From Chthonomonas calidirosea (GTDB lineage Bacteria; Armatimonadota; Fimbriimonadia; Fimbriimonadales; Fimbriimonadaceae): 64,000 bases of DNA. Shown here in pieces: positions 61,560 through 64,000 of this stretch. Under the pieces are notes generated by a model that saw only the letters and a program-made list of their open reading frames with translations, searched no databases and was not told the DNA's origin. The number at the start of each line of letters is the position of its first letter. The first letter of the stretch is position 1. The position numbers and the translations under genes are program-made. The DNA is taken from contig CAMCWC010000013.1 of NCBI GenBank assembly GCA_945882415.1, positions 1 to 64,000 of the forward strand, given 5' to 3'.

Positions 61560-63101
61560 ATGAGTATCAAAGTAGCCGTCATTGGTGCCGGAAGCGTCGG
61601 GTTCACGCGGAACGTTTGCCGCGACATCTTGACCGTGCCGGAGTTGCAGGACACGCGGTTTCACTTCACTGATCTGAACCAGCACAACCTGGACATGGTC
61701 ACGCAACTGGTCACGCGAGACTTTCAGTCGAGCAAAATGCCTGCGACGGTATCCAGCACGGTCGAGCGGCGCGAGGCGTTGGACGGCGCCGATTACGTGC
61801 TTTCATTCGTGCGCGTCGGTGGGCTCGAAGCGTTCCAACACGATATCGATATTCCGCTCAAGTACGGAGTCGATCAGTGCGTTGGCGACACCCTCGGCCC
61901 AGGTGGGATCATGTACGCCCAGCGCGGAATTCCGGTCCTGCTCGATTTCTGTAAGGACATCCGAGAAGTGGCTGCGTACGACTGCTTATTCTTGAATTAC
62001 TCAAACCCGATGGCGATGCTCACTTGGGCATGTAACCAGTACGGTGGCGTGAACACCATCGGTCTTTGCCACGGGGTTCAAGGCGGGCATTCCCAGATAT
62101 CTCGGGCCATCGAAGCTTGGGCGAAAGCTCACGAGCTGATTGGTCCGGAGGATAAGGTCACCAAGAAGGATGTCCACATCATCTGCGCGGGCATCAACCA
62201 CCAGACTTGGTACATCCAAGTCCGTTGGCGCGGAATGGACATGGTTCCGCACCTGCTCGAAGCGTTTGAACTGGTCGAAGATTTTCGGAAGACGGAAAAA
62301 GTCCGGATTGACGTTCTGCGGCGATTTGGCTACTACAGCACAGAATCGAACGGACACCTCAGCGAGTACCTGCCGTGGTACCGAAAGCGCGCTTCGGAGA
62401 TCATGGATTGGATCGATCTCGGTTCATGGATCAACGGCGAGACAGGTGGCTATCTGAGAGTTTGCACCGAAGGACGACGCTGGTTCGAGCACGACTTCCC
62501 GAACTGGATGACCGCCGATCCGCTGACCTTTGAACCCGAGAAGCGGGGAGAAGAGCACGCGAGCTACATCATTGAAGGGCTGGAAACCGGTCGGGTTTAC
62601 CGGGGGCACTTTAATGTGGTTAACGACTCGATCATCGCGAACTTGCCTCCTGACTGCATTATCGAGGCGCCGGGGTACATCGACGCGAACGGCATTTCGA
62701 TGCCTGAAGTCGGCGACTTGCCGCTTGGATGTGCGGCAGTTTGCAATGCATCGATTTCTGTCCAGCGGCTCGCCGTCGAAGCAGCGGTGAGCGGAGATGT
62801 CACGATGCTCAAGCAGGCGATGCTACTGGATCCGCTCACGGCGGCGGTTTGCAATCCGCCGGAAGTCTGGCAAATGGCGGACGAAATGCTCGTGGCGCTG
62901 GCCGAGTGGTTGCCGCAATACGAGGATGCAATTCCGGCGGCTCAAGAGCGATTGGCCAACTCCACGGTTCTGACCAAGGAGTATTCCGGTGCCGCGCGCA
63001 TTCACACCAAGTCGGTCGAAGAGATGTCGGCGGCGAAGGAAGAGATGCGATCGGTGGTGGCGGAATCGGACAAGGCAAAGGAGCGACCGGCAGCCGTATG
63101 A
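61560..63101 (+). CDS. GH4 alpha-galactosidase/alpha-glucosidase
   Basis: The 513-residue enzyme is family GH4, which needs NAD+ and Mn2+ and uses a redox elimination mechanism. N-terminal Rossmann motif VAVIGAGSVGFTRNV; LNYSNPMAM (149-151 NPM), the metal-binding CHGVQGG (Cys170) and GINHQTW (His214). This resembles MelA-like alpha-galactosidase most closely, but some GH4 act on maltose. The stop overlaps the next gene by ATGA, so they are coupled. Cytoplasmic. Confidence 0.9.
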   Translation: MSIKVAVIGAGSVGFTRNVCRDILTVPELQDTRFHFTDLNQHNLDMVTQLVTRDFQSSKMPATVSSTVERREALDGADYVLSFVRVGGLEAFQHDIDIPLKYGVDQCVGDTLGPGGIMYAQRGIPVLLDFCKDIREVAAYDCLFLNYSNPMAMLTWACNQYGGVNTIGLCHGVQGGHSQISRAIEAWAKAHELIGPEDKVTKKDVHIICAGINHQTWYIQVRWRGMDMVPHLLEAFELVEDFRKTEKVRIDVLRRFGYYSTESNGHLSEYLPWYRKRASEIMDWIDLGSWINGETGGYLRVCTEGRRWFEHDFPNWMTADPLTFEPEKRGEEHASYIIEGLETGRVYRGHFNVVNDSIIANLPPDCIIEAPGYIDANGISMPEVGDLPLGCAAVCNASISVQRLAVEAAVSGDVTMLKQAMLLDPLTAAVCNPPEVWQMADEMLVALAEWLPQYEDAIPAAQERLANSTVLTKEYSGAARIHTKSVEEMSAAKEEMRSVVAESDKAKERPAAV

Positions 63102-63751
63102 TGCTTGCTCTTCTTGCTTCCGTGGCGCTTGCTCCGGCGGAGCAAACCAGCCTTCTGATCGTTCGCCATGGCGAGACCCTGGCCAACGCCACCGGTCGTT
63201 ACAACTCCAAGACGATCAACACGTTCTCCGAGAAGGGGAATGCCCAGGTCGCGCGATTGACGAAGGAACTTGGCAATCAGCGCTTCAACGCGATCATCGT
63301 AAGCCCTTCCGAGCGCGCGCTCCGGACGGTGGCTCCGTTCCTTAAAGCCACCGGCCAAAAGGCAACGGTCTGGCCAGAACTTTACGAATGCTGCACCGGG
63401 CGAAACAAGCGGATGGACGGCAACGGAAAGATTCGAATGGGCGCGGCGTTCGCGCTACCAAAGGACATTGCGCCGCTCTTTCGAATCGAACCTGGCCATG
63501 AGAAGCTGATCGTGAGTCAGTCGTTCTCGGATGGCGTCATGCAGGTTCGTCAGGGCGCAAGGCGGCTGGCGACCGAGTTCGGTCCGAACTACGGATCAGT
63601 CCTGATCGTTGGCCATTCCGGGGCGGGCGGAGTCCTTATGGAGATTCTCGAAGGAAAGACGACCTTCGGCAAAAAGCACCCCGAAAACGCGGTGCCTTAT
63701 GCCTATGAATTGGTGAGTTCCTCGAAGTTTCAGTTTCGGCGCAAGTCGTAA
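63098..63751 (+). CDS. Exported histidine phosphatase
   Basis: The ATG at 63098 overlaps the GH4 stop by ATGA; the much longer frame from 62729 is a shadow of GH4. The 217-residue product has a short signal (MMLALLASVALAPAEQ) and the phosphoglycerate-mutase-like fold: LLIVRHGETLANATGRYN (RHG), SPSERALRTVAPFL and VLIVGHSGAGG (second His). The RHG His is the phosphorylated nucleophile. Phosphatase substrate unknown. Confidence 0.88.
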   Translation: MMLALLASVALAPAEQTSLLIVRHGETLANATGRYNSKTINTFSEKGNAQVARLTKELGNQRFNAIIVSPSERALRTVAPFLKATGQKATVWPELYECCTGRNKRMDGNGKIRMGAAFALPKDIAPLFRIEPGHEKLIVSQSFSDGVMQVRQGARRLATEFGPNYGSVLIVGHSGAGGVLMEILEGKTTFGKKHPENAVPYAYELVSSSKFQFRRKS

Positions 63752-63768
63752 GTAGCCAAGGGCGACGG

Positions 63769-64000
63769 CTAGCCTCCGCCGCAGCCGCCGCCACATCCAC
63801 CACCGCAGCCTCCACCGCCACCGTCGCTGCCTCCGCCTCCTCCGCCATCGCTGCCGGAGGAGTCGCCGCCGCTGGAAGAACTATCGCTTGAGGAACTGTT
63901 CGAGTCGTAAGAGCCGCCATGGAATCCGCTCCAAAAGAACGGGGTGCTGGAGTCGTGGAAGCTGGTGCTATCGGAAGAAGAGTCTCCGAAGCGGTCGCGG
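63769..64000 (-). CDS. Gly/Cys-rich C-terminal tail of a membrane protein (partial)
   Basis: On the minus strand the last 77 codons are open and end at TAG (63769-63771). The tail is Ser-rich (GSYDSNSSSSDSSSSGGDSS), then Gly-rich, and closes CGGGCGGGCGGG. That tail is typical of TIGR04222/DUF2207-type membrane proteins. The gene start and the membrane part lie beyond the window edge. Convergent with the histidine phosphatase, with an 17 bp gap. Confidence 0.7.
   Translation of the reverse strand, partial: RDRFGDSSSDSTSFHDSSTPFFWSGFHGGSYDSNSSSSDSSSSGGDSSGSDGGGGGGSDGGGGGCGGGCGGGCGGG

Noticed and set aside
62729-63751. 340-codon frame covering the histidine phosphatase
   Set aside because: The first 120 codons are out-of-frame reading of the GH4 gene. 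The phosphatase starts at the ATG coupled to the GH4 stop.
63780-63900. Short repeated CCGCC/CCTCC units suggesting a tandem repeat array
   Set aside because: They are explained by codons for the Gly- and Ser-rich C-terminal tail read on the minus strand.

Overview
This looks like a chromosomal segment from a free-living, Gram-negative-type bacterium with roughly 55% GC. The gene mix (large secreted Asp-box propellers, DUF7948/SBBP repeat proteins, DUF4397 lipoproteins, an RHS relic, HrcA, a zwf-gnd-pgi cluster with a Tal-Pgi-type isomerase) resembles Armatimonadota, perhaps Fimbriimonadia. That placement is inferred from gene content and protein style, not from a marker-gene phylogeny. No rRNA, tRNA or CRISPR array was recognised.

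Layout. 0-8.5 kb is an accessory island: the end of an IS481-like element, a toxin-antitoxin pair of HigBA order, a decayed RHS gene whose C-terminal tip is still open, a chain of small probable immunity or orphan genes (one tandem duplicate pair, one NTF2-like double domain), a second copy of an RHS fragment, a NYN-domain stump and an Mrr-type restriction endonuclease. 8.6-20 kb is mostly core: a Tat-exported metallophosphoesterase, a DASS anion transporter, MerC with a palindromic operator-like site, the replication clamp dnaN, an ECF sigma factor with a small partner, a 1035-residue Asp-box propeller, a DUF4397 lipoprotein, ilvE coupled to a zinc-ribbon protein, and VanW. 20-29.7 kb holds an envelope gene run on the minus strand (membrane protein, DUF4129, DUF4350, small exported protein, GT-C-like protein), a LolA-like protein, hrcA and a propeller-phosphoesterase fusion.

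29.8-34.7 kb is a plus-strand operon of two paralogous secreted beta-helix proteins, a sialate O-acetylesterase and a hexapeptide acyltransferase. It is the best candidate here for an uncharacterised surface-glycan system. murA and two tandem 820-residue DUF7948/SBBP paralogues follow, each paralogue ending in a strong terminator. 41-46.4 kb carries MmgE/PrpD, DinB, SDR and TIM-barrel enzymes and two stacked PIN-domain toxin-antitoxin modules. 46.4-53.6 kb carries ppdK, a DUF4397 lipoprotein, rpmE (type B), a NYN protein, glyA and a ferritin-like protein. 53.7-59.3 kb is a five-gene pentose phosphate operon, rpiB-pgi-gnd-zwf-pgl. The right end has a GH74-like propeller, a GH4 alpha-galactosidase coupled to a histidine phosphatase, and the C-terminus of a Gly/Cys-rich membrane protein cut by the window edge.

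Working together: the pentose phosphate operon, ppdK and the GH4 gene point to sugar use with NADPH and PEP supply. MurA, VanW, the GT-C protein and the DUF4129 group serve the envelope. The left island is a record of inter-bacterial conflict genes in decay.
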